From: Cenococcum geophilum 1.58
Lineage: Eukaryota; Ascomycota; Dothideomycetes; Gloniales; Gloniaceae
Direction of reading: 5' to 3'
Assembly: GCA_001692895.1 (NCBI GenBank)
Contig: KV748199.1
Location: 1,736,001 to 1,800,000, forward strand
DNA: 64,000 nucleotides
The position numbers and the translations under genes are program-made. How positions within the stretch are numbered: the stretch's first letter is position 1; the number at the start of each line of letters is the position of its first letter. Positions 43,500 through 56,099 of this stretch are shown here, one piece after another. The notes beneath the pieces are model-generated. The model made no database searches. It was given only the letters and a program-made list of their open reading frames with translations, and was not told where the DNA came from.

Positions 43500-46400
43500 C
43501 TCGCTAGAACACTTCTACTAGCTACTCCTTTAAACTCCCTAGCTTATTTATATCTACGTTTAGTATTTTATCCGCGGCGGTCTTTTTAAACTTATACTTA
43601 TTTAGAATTCTAACCTTAATATGGGAAGCTATGTTGCATAAAATATATACTATTATAAGAGGGTTTTCTTAGCTAATTCGGTAGATGCGGTATATAAACT
43701 ATTCCTATTTACTAAAGGACGGATTAAGCTCTATAAGCATAATAAAGTATACCTTATTAAGGGTAATACCCTCTATAATAGCCTTTAGAGATAATAAAAG
43801 AATCTATAGTCCGCTTGGCTGCTTCTACAAGTCATAAATAATATAGTTCTTTTACTTTAGTAGTATTCCTCTAGGGAGGCATATAACGGCATCCTTGCTA
43901 TATTTAGCAACTAAGGCCTAAAATAAGTATTAGCTTAGAGTTCCAGTTAAGCGTGCTGCTATTAAGAGGTAAAAAGATAAAGTATTTTGTTACTTACTGC
44001 CATATATACCGCCCTAATAGTTAGGAAATTAGTGCCAATAACAACCTTACTATAATACCCCCCGACGTTTTTTAATTATATAACTTCTTTACAGATAGCT
44101 AAAAGCGCCTTAAACTTTGCATTACCGTAAAGAATTTCCTTCTTATTTTTATCCAAGATACTTCCAATAGGAGATTTAATTGATTTTACATAAAATTTCG
44201 CTTATACGTCAATTTTGTCGTTGTCTAGCAGATCCTTATTATATCTATCCTTCTATAAAAGTAACCCGGGCGTCGTCACTGCAATATAGCACGTAAAGTA
44301 GGTGCTCGAGGAGGTACCAGCCATTTATACTAGTTGGTTCCCCTTAGGAGAACTATCTTCTTTCTATTTAACCATTTTCTACTAAAATACCTCTTCTATT
44401 TCTAACGCCATTGCACTTTCTATACCCTATAGCAATTCAATTTCTACAGTTCCATACTTATAGTTTAGGTGGTTAATTTAGAGCTCGCTTAAAACAACTT
44501 TTAATTTTCTTCCGTTAAAGCCGATAGTATTTAAGGTACGGCGAATTTCAAAGTTTATAAGTATTTCTCCGCCGACCTAAACCAATTCTTTATATGCCGT
44601 AAACTATAAAACCCCTTTAGGGTTACTCTTTCCTTATTTTAAAAAATAACTCTATAGCTTCGCCATTTTTTTAACTTTAACAGACGTACATTTTTTAAAA
44701 ATACTATTATCTTAGGCGCTTGCCTAATCTAGATCTAAAAGGCCACTTATAATAAACTAATATATATCTACGACACCATTCTCTATTAGAGTCCCTAATA
44801 TAGCCTAGATAAAGAATCTAAGGCGTTTCGGTACAGTACTTTTATAGAAATGAAGAAATTAGTTAACTATAGTCTCTTTATTCTTCTTATTATAAAACTT
44901 ATCCTATAAAACCCTACTAAAAAACATAGTCTTAACTAACTGCTAACCTTTATCCTCTTGCTTACTATTAGATAAGAAGCGGTGGACTCTTCTAGTAATT
45001 ATAAAGTTGTTAATAACACGCTATTTTAGGTATTTAGATATTATAATTATAATAAATCTTATTACTAAGGCAGCCAGGGTACTAACTAAAGGATTACCCT
45101 TTCTAAGTAGTAGGACACTGTCGGAGAACCATAGGCAAGGGGTTTTTACTTTATCTATAAGAGCCTAATAAGTATTTAAAGCATTATAGGCGGTCCAGTT
45201 TCCCAACGTTCCCATTTCTAGCCACTTGTCTAAAGTCGGCTGCTCTATGCCTGGAGAAATATCCGCCGTTAAATAGTATATTGCAACTCTCAGCGGTGCC
45301 TACGCTTATGTTACGAGTAGTAAGTCTTTAAATAATAAGATATAATTATCTCTCTAGGCAGTAATAATATGTGGAACTGTAATAACTAGGCTGGCACTAT
45401 ACTGTTTACGTATCGTAGATATAGCGTTGTAATTTACGCACGAGTATAGTAGAGGCACTCTATCCTAGCTGGGACACTTAACGCTATTAGCCTAGTGGCC
45501 CTCCGGTAGATGTTAAGTAGCATTTTTAGCCGCTTAATTAGTAGCTACTTTATCTAGGTTTATAGCATAGTAGTAGTTAAGGACAATAGTTAAGTATACG
45601 GTTACTGTTTTACCAGTCCCTATACCGTCTATAAAAACCCTACTATTTAGCTCTATGCGTTTCTAGTAGAATATCTTAAATATACTATATAGCTAGTATA
45701 GGAACGCTCTAAACTCTAGATTTAGACCCTATTTACGGGGAACGGGGACCATATTATTCCCTAGAAGGGCCCCTTTAGAAACCCCCCACAGCTTAGCTAA
45801 GCGTTTATATATTTACTACTCCATTCTCTTAACCTTGCCGCCTACTTTTGCCGTAGCAGCTTCTTAAAATTTAAAAAAAGCTAACGTTAGTCTAATTTAA
45901 GATATACTCTATATGCTTATATACCTATACCTTTACTTAATATAATTAGCAGCCTTTACCTCCCTATTAGCTTCGTTTATTATATCTTTAAAGGCCTCTT
46001 CTTCTAGGTTATCGTCTTCTGCAAAAACCTATATGGTATTACCAGCCAGATCGTCTGCGGTTATAACCTATAGTTAAGCTGGTTTAGGATCCGGAGCGGT
46101 TGCGCTTTAGAGAGCATTATAATTGTCTTTATTCTCCTCTATACTGTCGGGACCCCCTATAGGCTAGATAGCTAGACCACCGCGGCCATCCTTGGCAGCT
46201 TACTATAATTTGCCTTTAAATACTCTAGCAGGTTGCTCCCTTTTACGACTATATTTCTTCCAACCTAATAAATTTGGAATGCTGCTATACGTTAATAAAG
46301 TTAATAAAGCATCGCTCTTACTTTCAATGTCTTTATTAACGAACTTATTATTTAAGTACTCTAAGTGCTTGTGGGTCTACTTAGACGCAGTCTTCTACCG

Positions 46401-47800
46401 TTTCTTATATATAGGCTTGCCGCGCAAAGACTAGTAAATTAGAGTATTAGCGATGCTGGGAGGGTTTATACTCTGCTTACGCGGTATTTAGTATAGTATT
46501 TCTATAATTAAATACTTAGCTGCAATTATTAGTATATAGATAGCCAGATATTATTAAAAGAACTTATAATTAGTACTCTTAAGTATAAATTCCACTTTAC
46601 TTCTATGGTATAGTATATATCGCTAGAATGCGGCTTGTAATGCCCCTTGCTGGGCAATATAAGCCTCCTTATAGGATTTAATATCGACCTATATAATTTA
46701 ATCCTTGTCCGAGTTAAACCCTACTAATACTGCAACCTCTTAAAATAGCGAAAAACTAATTTCTTTAATTATTAGAGTTTCTATATTAGCTTCTATAATA
46801 TTATAGATTATACAAAGCTCTATAGTGTTTTAGGTGGTTAAGTTTATTCTTTAAAATTAGAAGGTTATATTTTTAAGTAAAAGCGGCTTACCTAATAATA
46901 TAGGGCCTAGTGATTCCGAGATTTGCTTAGGAGCAAATATAGGCGCTAGCGTTATTATAGGTTTGAATTTGGGTTAAGTCTAACTTCTAGGTTCTAACTT
47001 ATTTTGCTATTTTATAGTATTAGTTCTTTAAGATGTTATTAAAGTAATAATAATATCTTTAGACCAGCTCTCTAAAATACCTTCCCTTTTAGGTAAGTTA
47101 CTAAGGACCTTCTAGACAAAGTCGTTGCGTAGTACTTTATCTTTAGCAGTATAAAACGCGACTTTGTTAAGCCTAGCCTCTACTATATTATCTAAGATTA
47201 TCTTCTTAATTTCCTTAAGGCGACGAGCATCGATTTCCTATCTATTTATAATATCTAAGTCCTTTATAGTAATACGTGAAGATACTAAGATAGGATAAAG
47301 GAGAAGTAAAGCGTTGCTATATAAGAGCGGAAGAATCTAATTAATATTTAGTAAAGGTGCAAATCCAAAGTAGGTGGATAAGACAAACCAATCGTAAGAA
47401 TTAATTAACTGGGTAAATTGCCGCAGTTCTGGGGTATAAGTTACGGCTTAAAGCAGCAATTAGCGGTTAAACTAATTAATTAACTAATTAATGTCGCGTA
47501 GAGGTGCCGTATAAGAGTTAGTTAAGGTAGTAGAGGTAAAGAGTTAGGCGAAGTAGATATTAAAGTTAAGTGCTCCTATAGTAACGTTAGTAGGTAAATT
47601 GCCGTCATCTAATACTTATTAATAGTAAGGTAAATTAAGAAGTTCTAGTGAATACGTAGAATGCCGAGTCTAGCGGCATTTTACGGCAGATTGCCTTAGG
47701 TAGTATAAGTCTTATATAGTTATAATTTTTAGGATTTAAGAACTAAACTAACTTATTAGTTTATTAAACCTTATAAATCCTACCTCGACTACTAATATAA
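43500..47800 (-). pseudogene. SNF2-like helicase, copy 1
   Basis: Minus reading (TAG/TAA as Gln/Trp): an N-terminal region of about 650 residues (e.g. EIDARRLKEIKKIILDNIVE near 47190); Walker A VFIDGIGTGKTVTVYLTIVL near 45620; NSVKCPS*DRVPLLYSCVNY near 45460; and the C-terminal helicase signature LIELNPS and FIYRIYRIS*ENPLIIVYIL at about 43650-43740, matching the WNP...QAI.R.HRIGQ motif of SNF2 proteins. A DEAH-type motif II was not located. Expected role by family: ATP-driven remodelling or translocation on DNA; its role in the element is unknown. Similar to 51050-54830. Confidence 0.7.
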
Positions 47801-47859
47801 AAAGGTAATAACTTAGCTAAGTATAGAATTTACGTATTGTTTTTGATTATTTTTTAATA

Positions 47860-48760
47860 GAAGACTAGGTAAAGCTAATTAAGCCTTTACTATAGCCTCC
47901 TTTAAGCCCTCCTATACCGCCCTTAATCGATCCTCTATATTAAACAGCCGCTGGTTAAACTGTTTAATTACTTATAGCACTTAATACACCTTATTTAGCG
48001 TATATAGTACGTCCTCCCTTATAACCTTAAGCTAGTCCTTTACTAAAAGCTCTTAAAACATTACCTTTCTTTAATTCATATTATACGCTTCGGTCAGTTG
48101 CGAATATAGTTTTATAACCTTAGAGATAATCCTGCTTTATTACTTAGGCGTCCCGGATTAGATTAATAATAGATATATTTTAAGCCTTTTTAGCTTTTTA
48201 AAGTTCCTTAATTTCCATCTTTAAACTCTCTATTTTGGCAATTAGCGGGTAACGCAGTTTATAAAGCATCCTATCCCTCTTTTATGCGACTAATTGTCTA
48301 ACTTACAATATTAAAGAAGTCCCTCTTTATAGTTTTCTAGTTTCCATAACAGCCATCTCCGCGGCGCTATTTTTATTTAACTCGGTTCTCTCTAAATTAT
48401 ATATAGTAGTATTTCCAGCGGCCAGTAGGACAGAATGGGTTAGCGGAGGCTTTTTAATAGGTAGCTAAGCTGTCTTTATAGCTTCAGCTACCTTACTATT
48501 CTTCTCCTACTTAATTAAAAACCCTCCAATCTCCTTCTAGCAACTATCCGCCGCTTTCTTCTTTTGCGGCTTTAGAGCTAGCTTAGTGGTCCCATCTCTA
48601 TTCTTTAGTAACGCCTTTTTAATATAGGGACGCTTAGTGCGCTTAGCTGGGGTAATTGCATACTTAGGGTTTTTATTTATCTATAATAACCGATTAGCGT
48701 AAGATATCTATAACTCCTCATTAGCATATATACTATTACAACGTTTACTTTAAAAATAGG
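47860..48760 (-). pseudogene. Unrecognised Lys-rich coiled-coil protein gene
   Basis: The minus frame has only Gln-type stops: ANEEL*ISYANRLL*INKNP, PAKRTKRPYIKKALLKNRDG, KPQKKKAADSCWKEIGGFLI, then a helical Lys/Glu stretch (AKIESLKMEIKEL). A basic N-terminal half and coiled-coil C-terminal half suggest DNA or chromatin association; this is inference only. It lies directly upstream of helicase copy 1 on the same strand and may be its partner or N-terminal extension. Confidence 0.45.
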
Positions 48761-48769
48761 TTAAGGGCT

Positions 48770-49960
48770 AGTATATAGTTAAGTTAAGGGGAAATTAGTT
48801 TTAATATAGAGAGTAGGTAATAGATAAATAGATAGTGTTTAGCAGTAAGATCTAAGAGGGAAGCTTATTCTTATTAACGTTAAGAATACGTATAAAGCGG
48901 ATAGGTAGTAGTAATTTAGGGGAAGACTTTAATAGAGGATTATCCTATATAATCGGCAGCTAGTTAATAGAGGAAGGGTAGAAACCTACAGTTATAATAT
49001 TATATATTATAACATTTTGCCTAACTTCCTTAAATATATATATAGGTAGTAGCCTTTTATAGCATTTTATCGGCATTATAAGTTAATGCGTTTTAGTAAG
49101 GCTTGCTAATAAAATCACGCTAGCTAGGGTACCTATAGTATACTAACCTAGGCAGGAGCGCCTAAAGCGCCTAATATAAAAAGTCTCTTTTACCAGACAA
49201 AGGGATATAGAGCTTAAAGCTCCTTACTATTTGGTTGCAAATCGCCTCTATATTATAACTATTTAATCTATACGCCTTTTAGTATNACCNNTTTTATAAT
49301 TAGTGGCGGCTACTACTATAGCTTATTTAAATCTGTAATTAAGTTAATTATTTAGTAAGGCTTTAAAATAAGGCTCCAGATTTAACTTCGCATATTAATG
49401 CGTAATTAACGTTAGTGAATAATTTAAAAGAGCCCCTTTTTACCACCAGGCCTCTATCGCAACTCCCTACTTTAGTATAGCAATGGAGCCTCCTCCTCAA
49501 CTAACGTCCTCTCTGCGATCGGCGTTTTCTACATCTTTACCTACCTCCTATATAAACCCCCTAGAAACAAGCTTATCGCGATTAAGAAAGTTAAGATAAT
49601 AATATTATATAAGGCATGCAAACGCAATTGCAGTATCGCGATTAGGGCATATATCTGGAACGAGCTGTATACTAGTATAAAGAGAACAGCAGTAGAATAA
49701 GTAGGTGTTTTAGATTCTATAGCTAATACGCCCCTTAATAGACACCGAGTTAGTAGTAGAGCTTTGGGAGTTACTAATTAGCCTTATATTAAGTATAGAG
49801 TTACTAGTAATCTATTCTTCCTTAGCCGTATTTTAAATTAGGTATAGATCTAGAGCTCTAAGAGCTACATTAACTTTATATTTACTCCGCTTCACTAATT
49901 AAATAGTTAAATCTAAAGTCTATATTAATTATAACTCCAGCTAGGAGTTCCAATCTAATA
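48770..49960. other. Spacer between the two helicase modules
   Basis: AT-rich with no domain recognised in either direction. Three ambiguous bases occur near 49286-49291. Plus-frame fragments near 49440-49560 are short and unconvincing. Confidence 0.45.
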
Positions 49961-51030
49961 AAATTACTACCTTAAAGAGCAAACTAGTAGACTTTAATCA
50001 CTAAGCGCGAAATTGCCACACATTGCCTAGTATATGCCTAGTTTCTTAAGCGGTAAGCTAGTAGACTTCTATTACTAAGCAAGAAATTATTATATATTGC
50101 CTGGCATATTACCTAGTTCCTTAAGCGGTAAGCTAGCAGACTTCTATTACTAAGCGCGAAATTGCTATATATTACCTAGCACACTACTTAGTTTCTTAAG
50201 CGGCAAGCTAGTAGACTTTTATCACTAAGCGCGAAATTGCTGTATATTGCCTGGCATACCGCCTAGTTCCTTAAGCGGTAAGCTAGCAGACTTCCATTAC
50301 TAAGCATAAAGTTGCCGTATATTGCTAGGCATATTACCCAATTCTTTAAATTATAAGCTAGCAGGTGTCGCCTATTAGCAGAGTATTCCGATATATTAGC
50401 TTGTATATTACCCAGCTCCTGCGCCGCAAGCTAGCAGACTTACTATATTAACAGAGCACCACAATATATAGCCTAGCGCATTACTTGGGTCCTTAAATAG
50501 CAAACTAGCAGGCGCTGCTTATTAATAGAGCACTGTGATATACCTAATCGTACGTTGCCTAGTTCCTGTATTGTAAGCTAGTAGGCTCCTTTTATAAGCA
50601 GAGTATTTTAAATATTGGCTTGTATATTGCCTAGTTCCCGCGTTATAAGCTAGCGGCTTCTTTTATTAACGGAGCACTATAATATATCACCCGTGTATTG
50701 CCCGGTTCCTTAAATAGTAAGATAGTACACTTCTCTTATTAATAAAAGAATTGTGGCATATTGCTAATATATTGCCCAGTTCCACAAAAAACAACTTAGC
50801 ATATGCCTTCTATTAGCCGTAAGACTACTATACATCGCTAAGTATATTACTTAATTCTATAAAAAAACAATTCAGTATTTGCCTTTTACTAACCGTAAAA
50901 CTGTGGAATACTGCCTACTATATTGCCTAATTCTAAAAATAATAGTCTATTATACTTCTTCCACTAAAGAAGAATTTACGGTAAACTACCTAGCATATTG
51001 CCTAATTCCGCGCTAAAAGGATTAAAAATA
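49961..51030 (+). repeat. Array B of ~75-bp tandem repeats
   Basis: The same unit as array A (AAGCTAGTAGACTTCTATTA, then AAATTGCTATATATTGCCTA), about thirteen copies. The order of variant units follows array A, for example the TTATAAGCTAGCAGGTGTCG unit in both, so the array was duplicated together with the helicase gene. Confidence 0.82.
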
Positions 51031-51049
51031 CATCGCTACTATAATCTAT

Positions 51050-54000
51050 AACATTTGCATTAGCTACTTCTTTAAATTTCTGGGCTTATTTATAGTTACG
51101 TTCTTCTTAAACTTAAGCTTATTTAGAATTCCACTTTTAATACAGAAAGCCGTTAATAGTAATACCCTCCGCAATAGCCTTTAGAAATAATAAGAGAATT
51201 TACGGTCTATTTAGCTGCTTCTACAAATCATAGATTATATAGTCTTTTTACTTTAGTAGTATTCCTCTAGGGAGGCATATAACGGCATCCTTGCTATATT
51301 TAGCAACTAAGGCCTAAAATAAGTATTAGCTTAGAGTTCCAGTTAAGCGTGCTGCTATTAAGAGGTAAAAAGATAGAGTGTTTTGCCACTTACTGGTATA
51401 TATACCGCCCTAATAAATAAAAAATTAGTACTAATAAAAAATTTGCTATAATAGCCTTTAATATATAGTGCTGCTGTAATTTCTTTATAGATAGCTAAAA
51501 GCGTCTTAAACTTTGCGTTGTTATAAAGAATTTCCTCCTTATTCTAATCTAAGATACTTTTAATGGGATTTTTAACTGCGTTAGTGTAATATTAGACTAG
51601 ACGTTTATTTTTTTTATTGTCCGGAAGATCCTTATTAAATCTATCCTTCTATAAAAGTAACCTAGGCGTTATCGCTGCATTATAGCATGTAAAGTAGCTG
51701 CTTAAGGAGCTGCTGGCCATTTGTACTAGTTTTTTCCTAATAGAAGAACTATCTTCTCTCTATTTAACCATTTTCTACTAGAATGCCTCTTCTATTTCTA
51801 ACACTATTGTACCTTCTATACTATATAGGAATTTAAGTTCTTTAGTTTTATAATTATACTTTACGTATTAAATTTAGAGCTAGCCTAGGATAGCTTTTAG
51901 TTTTCGGTTATTAAAGTTAATAGTATCCCGGTTACGGCGAATAAGAAAATTCACAAGAATTAGGCCGCTGACCTTAACTAATTCTTTATATATCGCAGAC
52001 TGCAAGGCACTTTTAGGGTTGCTCCTTCCCTGCTTTAAAAATTGGGTCCATAGTTTAGCTATTTTATTAACTTCCACGGATGTGTATTTTCTAAGAATGC
52101 TAGGTTAGCTTAAGCGGTTACCCAATTTATATCTTTAAGGGCGCTTATAATAAATTAGCATATATCCATAACACCATTCTCTATTACTATACTAGAAATA
52201 GCCTAGGCAAAGAATCTTAGGTATAGCGGTACCATATTTTTTTTTAAGAATAAAGGAATTAGTTAATATAAGTTTCTTAATTTTTATTATTATAAAACTT
52301 ATCCTATAAGATTCTGCTAAAGAGCGTAGTTGCGATAGTCTATATACTTCTATAGAGGGCCGTTAGAGAACTATAAGTAGGGCGTTTTCTTTTTACCTAT
52401 AAGAGTCTAATTATTATTTATTGCATTATAATCTAACTAGTCCCCTAAAGTCCCCATTTAAAGCCATTCCTAAGGGTTTAATCGCGCCATTCCTTTAGAC
52501 ATACCTTTTATCTCATAGTATATTATAAACTGTAGTAGCGTCTACTCTTTTATTACAAGCGTAGAGTCCTTAAATAATAAGATATAATTGTCTCTCTAGC
52601 TAGTAATTACACTTAGAATTATAATAACTAGATTTATACTATGCTATCTTCGCATTATAGATATGGCGTTTTAATTTATACATAAGTATAGAAAAGGCAT
52701 CTTGTCCTGGCTAGGACACTTAGCCTCTTTAGCCTAGTTATCCTTCTATAGATACTAATTCGCATTCCTAGCCGCTTAATTAGCAGCCGCTTTATCTAGG
52801 TTTATGGTATAGTGGTAACTAAGGACAATAGTTAAGTACGCGGTTATAATTTTTCCGGTTCCTACACTATTAGCAAAAACCCCACCGTTTAGTTACGTGC
52901 GCTCTTAGTAGAACATCTTAGATACACCATATAGCTAGTATAGAAATAATTTAAACTTTAAATTTAGACCCTATTTACTAGGAATGGGGACCAGGTTCTT
53001 TACTAAGACGGCCTTTTTAGGAACTCTACATAGCTTAGCCGAACATTTATATATCCACTACTCCATTCATTAAACCTTACCTCCTACTTTAGCTATAGCG
53101 GCCTCTTAAAATCTAAAAAGAGCTAATATTAGTCTAATTTAAGATGTACTCCATATAACTATATGCTTATACCTTTGCGCAATAAGCATTGTAGCCTATA
53201 TCTCCTTAGCTTAGATTATATTATCCTTAGGCGCATTTTCACCTAAAGTATCTTAGATCGCATTAGTTTCTATAATTTTACTAAGAAAAGCTTTTATGGG
53301 TATAGTGTTAAATTATTATATAGAGTTTAAGCTAATTAGGGATACAAAGCAGTTTTGCTCTAGGGAGTATTGCGATTATCCTTACCGTGCTCTATATTGT
53401 CGGGATTATCCATAGGCTAGATAACTAGATTATTGCGGCTGTTCCTAGCAGCTTGCCGTAGTTTGCCGCAGTTTGCCCGTAGATACCTCTAGTAGGTTAC
53501 TCCCTTTTATAATTATATTTCTTTAGACTTAATAGACTTAGAATGCCGCTGTATGTTAATAAAATAGATAAAGCATTACTCTTATTCTCGCTATCTTTAT
53601 TAATAAACTTAACATCTAAGTGCTTGTGGATCGGCTTAGGCGTGATCTTCTGCCGTTTCTTAAGTACGGCCTTAGCGCGCGAATACTATAAGTTAGAGTA
53701 TTGGCAATTCTAGGAGGGTTTATGCCCTACTTATTTGGAAATTAATACGGTACTTTTATAATTAAATACTCGGCTGTAATTATTAGTATATAGATAGCTA
53801 GATGTTGTTAAAGGGACTTATAATCCATACTCTTAAGTAGAAATTCCACTCTACTCCTATTATATAGTATACACCACTAAAATAAGGCTTATAATGGCCC
53901 TCGCTAGGTAATATAAACCTCCTTATCAGTAACTACGTTGAGCTAGGTAATTTTATTCTTATCTAAGATAAAACCTACTAATACTAAGACCTCTTAAAAT

Positions 54001-54830
54001 AGCGAGAAACTAATTTCTTTAACTATTGGAGTTTCTATATTACCTTCTAAAATTTATAGACTATATAAAGCTCTACAGTACTTTAGGTAATTAGGTTTAT
54101 TCTTTAAAACTAGAAGGTTATATTTTTAAGTAAGAACGGCTTATTTAGTGATGTAAAACCGTATAATTTAGAGATTGGCTTAGAAGTAAATGTACGTGCC
54201 AGCGTTATTATAGGTTTAAATTAGGTTTAACTTCTGACTTTATATTATTTTACCGTTTAGTAGCATTAGTCCTCTAGGATAATATAAAAGGAATAATAGC
54301 CTATCTAGACTAGCTGTTTAAAGCATGTTCCTTCTTAGTTAAGTCGCTAAGAATCTTCTAAATAAACTAATCGCACGGTATTTTATCTTTGGTAGTATAA
54401 AATATAGGTTTTTTAAGCCCGGCCTCTTATATATTATCTAAGATTATATCTCTTAATTTTCTTAAGGCGATAAGTATTAATATCCCATCCCTTCGTGATA
54501 TTTAAGTCCTTTATTATAATATATAAAGATACTAAGACAGAATAAAAAAGGAGTGGAGCGTTACTATATAAAAGTGGAAGAATCTAATTAGTAATTGGTA
54601 AAGGTGCGAGTCTAAAGTAGGTAGGTAAGACAAACTAATTATAAGAGTTAATCTACTAGGCAGATTGCCGTAGTTTTAGGGAGTAAGTCGTAGCTTAAAG
54701 CAGTAATTAGCGGTTAAACTAATTAATTAACTAATTAATATCGCGTAGAGGCGCCGTGCGAGAGTTAGTTAAGGTAGTAGAGGTAAAGAGTAAAGTAAAG
54801 TAGATAAGCCTAAGGTAAATGCTCTTGCTA
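51050..54830 (-). pseudogene. SNF2-like helicase, copy 2
   Basis: Paralogue of copy 1: about 120 bp at 51258-51378 is practically identical to 43858-43980, and 54690-54790 matches 47458-47560. Walker A reads SVGTGKIIT near 52870 (copy 1: GIGTGKTVT), so the Thr is lost. The 3' end is truncated: it joins the repeat array before the YRIYRIS-type motif seen in copy 1. Offset between copies is about 7.2-7.4 kb. Confidence 0.7.
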
Positions 54831-54849
54831 ATAGAATATAATGCGCGCG

Positions 54850-55895
54850 AGTTAAAGGGCAATTTACTATAGTAGATTACCGCTAAATACACTTCCTCTA
54901 GTTATAGAAAATATTCTTTATAAAACTAGCATAATAGGTAGAGCTAGAAGTATATTAGAATATATAACCTAAGAACGAGGGTTAATACGCCTAGGACGTT
55001 TTGCCTATCTAGGATTAATGTTTTAGCTTAATTAAGACCGCTTTAATATACCCTTTTAAGTAGGGCTCTTAGTAAATAATTAAGACTCTAAACAGTATTA
55101 GATTTAAAGCTATAAGGACTAATACTATATACCGCGTATATTTGCAACTACGAAAACAATTATATCCTTAGAGGCTTTAAGCGTTTATTATATTATATAC
55201 TTTAAAAGTCCCACATTCTAAACTAGCATAATTGTTAGTATATCTGCCTATAACTCCTCTGTCTCTAGGTTAACTCCAGCGTCCTAAGCAATATTAAGAA
55301 ATTTAGGGAAATCTAGAAGACTTATCTACCCTTCCGCTGAGTTAGTTTGAAGTAGACTAGCACCTAAGTCCATATAAATTATAGACCGTGGTATGTTCTT
55401 TAAATCTCAGTATATATAGATTATAAGACTCCAAACGTTATATTTATTAATATATTTAGGTAAAAGAGATTAATATATATTCTAAGGCTCTGCACAAGGG
55501 TACCCTATAGCAGAATTTATAGCTCCATACTAAAGTCCCAATTTAGCACTAGCCTAGCCAGCTTTTTTACGTATATTTAACTGCGTGCGAGTAAGGAGAT
55601 ATTAGGCTACTTCCTTAGTCTACCCAACCGGAGCATTACTAGACTCTAGGATTTAATTAATAATTTTAGCTATAATCTCACTTTAAATAGCGTAATTTAT
55701 TCGGTCTCGGAAGCGTATAGATATTACATTGCTCTTATTCACAATATCCTTAACTGCCCCTTTAATCTCGTATAAATAAGCGCTGCTAATACCAAACCCG
55801 GATATAATCTGCTTATCCTTCCTAGGAGTTTTACCGGTAGACTTATACTATACCTCCTCCATAATATACACACTATTTAATTATATTGTTACCAT
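54850..55895 (-). pseudogene. Unrecognised gene, divergent from the transposase
   Basis: The minus reading from about 55895 begins MVTI, then MEEV*YKSTGKTPRKDKQII, SGFGISSAYLYEIKGAVKDI, RFRDRINYAI, NIRKKAG, IYMDLGASLL, and continues to about 54850; stops are nearly all TAG at Gln/Trp positions. Start and charged/hydrophobic pattern look like a soluble protein of roughly 330 residues. I do not recognise the family. Because it shares a promoter region with the plus-strand transposase, it is a candidate second transposition factor or regulator. Confidence 0.5.
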
Positions 55896-56099
55896 GCTAG
55901 GTATGTATAGTATTAGTAAAGGACGCGGGATTAAAGGTTTATAAATGTTTGGCGGTTATAAATTAATTATAATAGGTACTATAGGATATAATACTGCTTT
56001 ATATATTATTAGCGCTTAGAATAATATACTACTTAGTATATTTAACTTATAATTTAAAAGGAGCAAGCCGTTACAGTTATTAGGATGGCTAGCAGATCG

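Noticed and set aside
42591-51030. CRISPR-like array
   Set aside because: The repeats are contiguous, about 75 bp, degenerate, with no unique spacers, and the genome is eukaryotic.
51880-52077. Separate 65-codon minus gene
   Set aside because: It is a stop-free stretch of helicase copy 2, aligned with the same region of copy 1, and not an independent gene.
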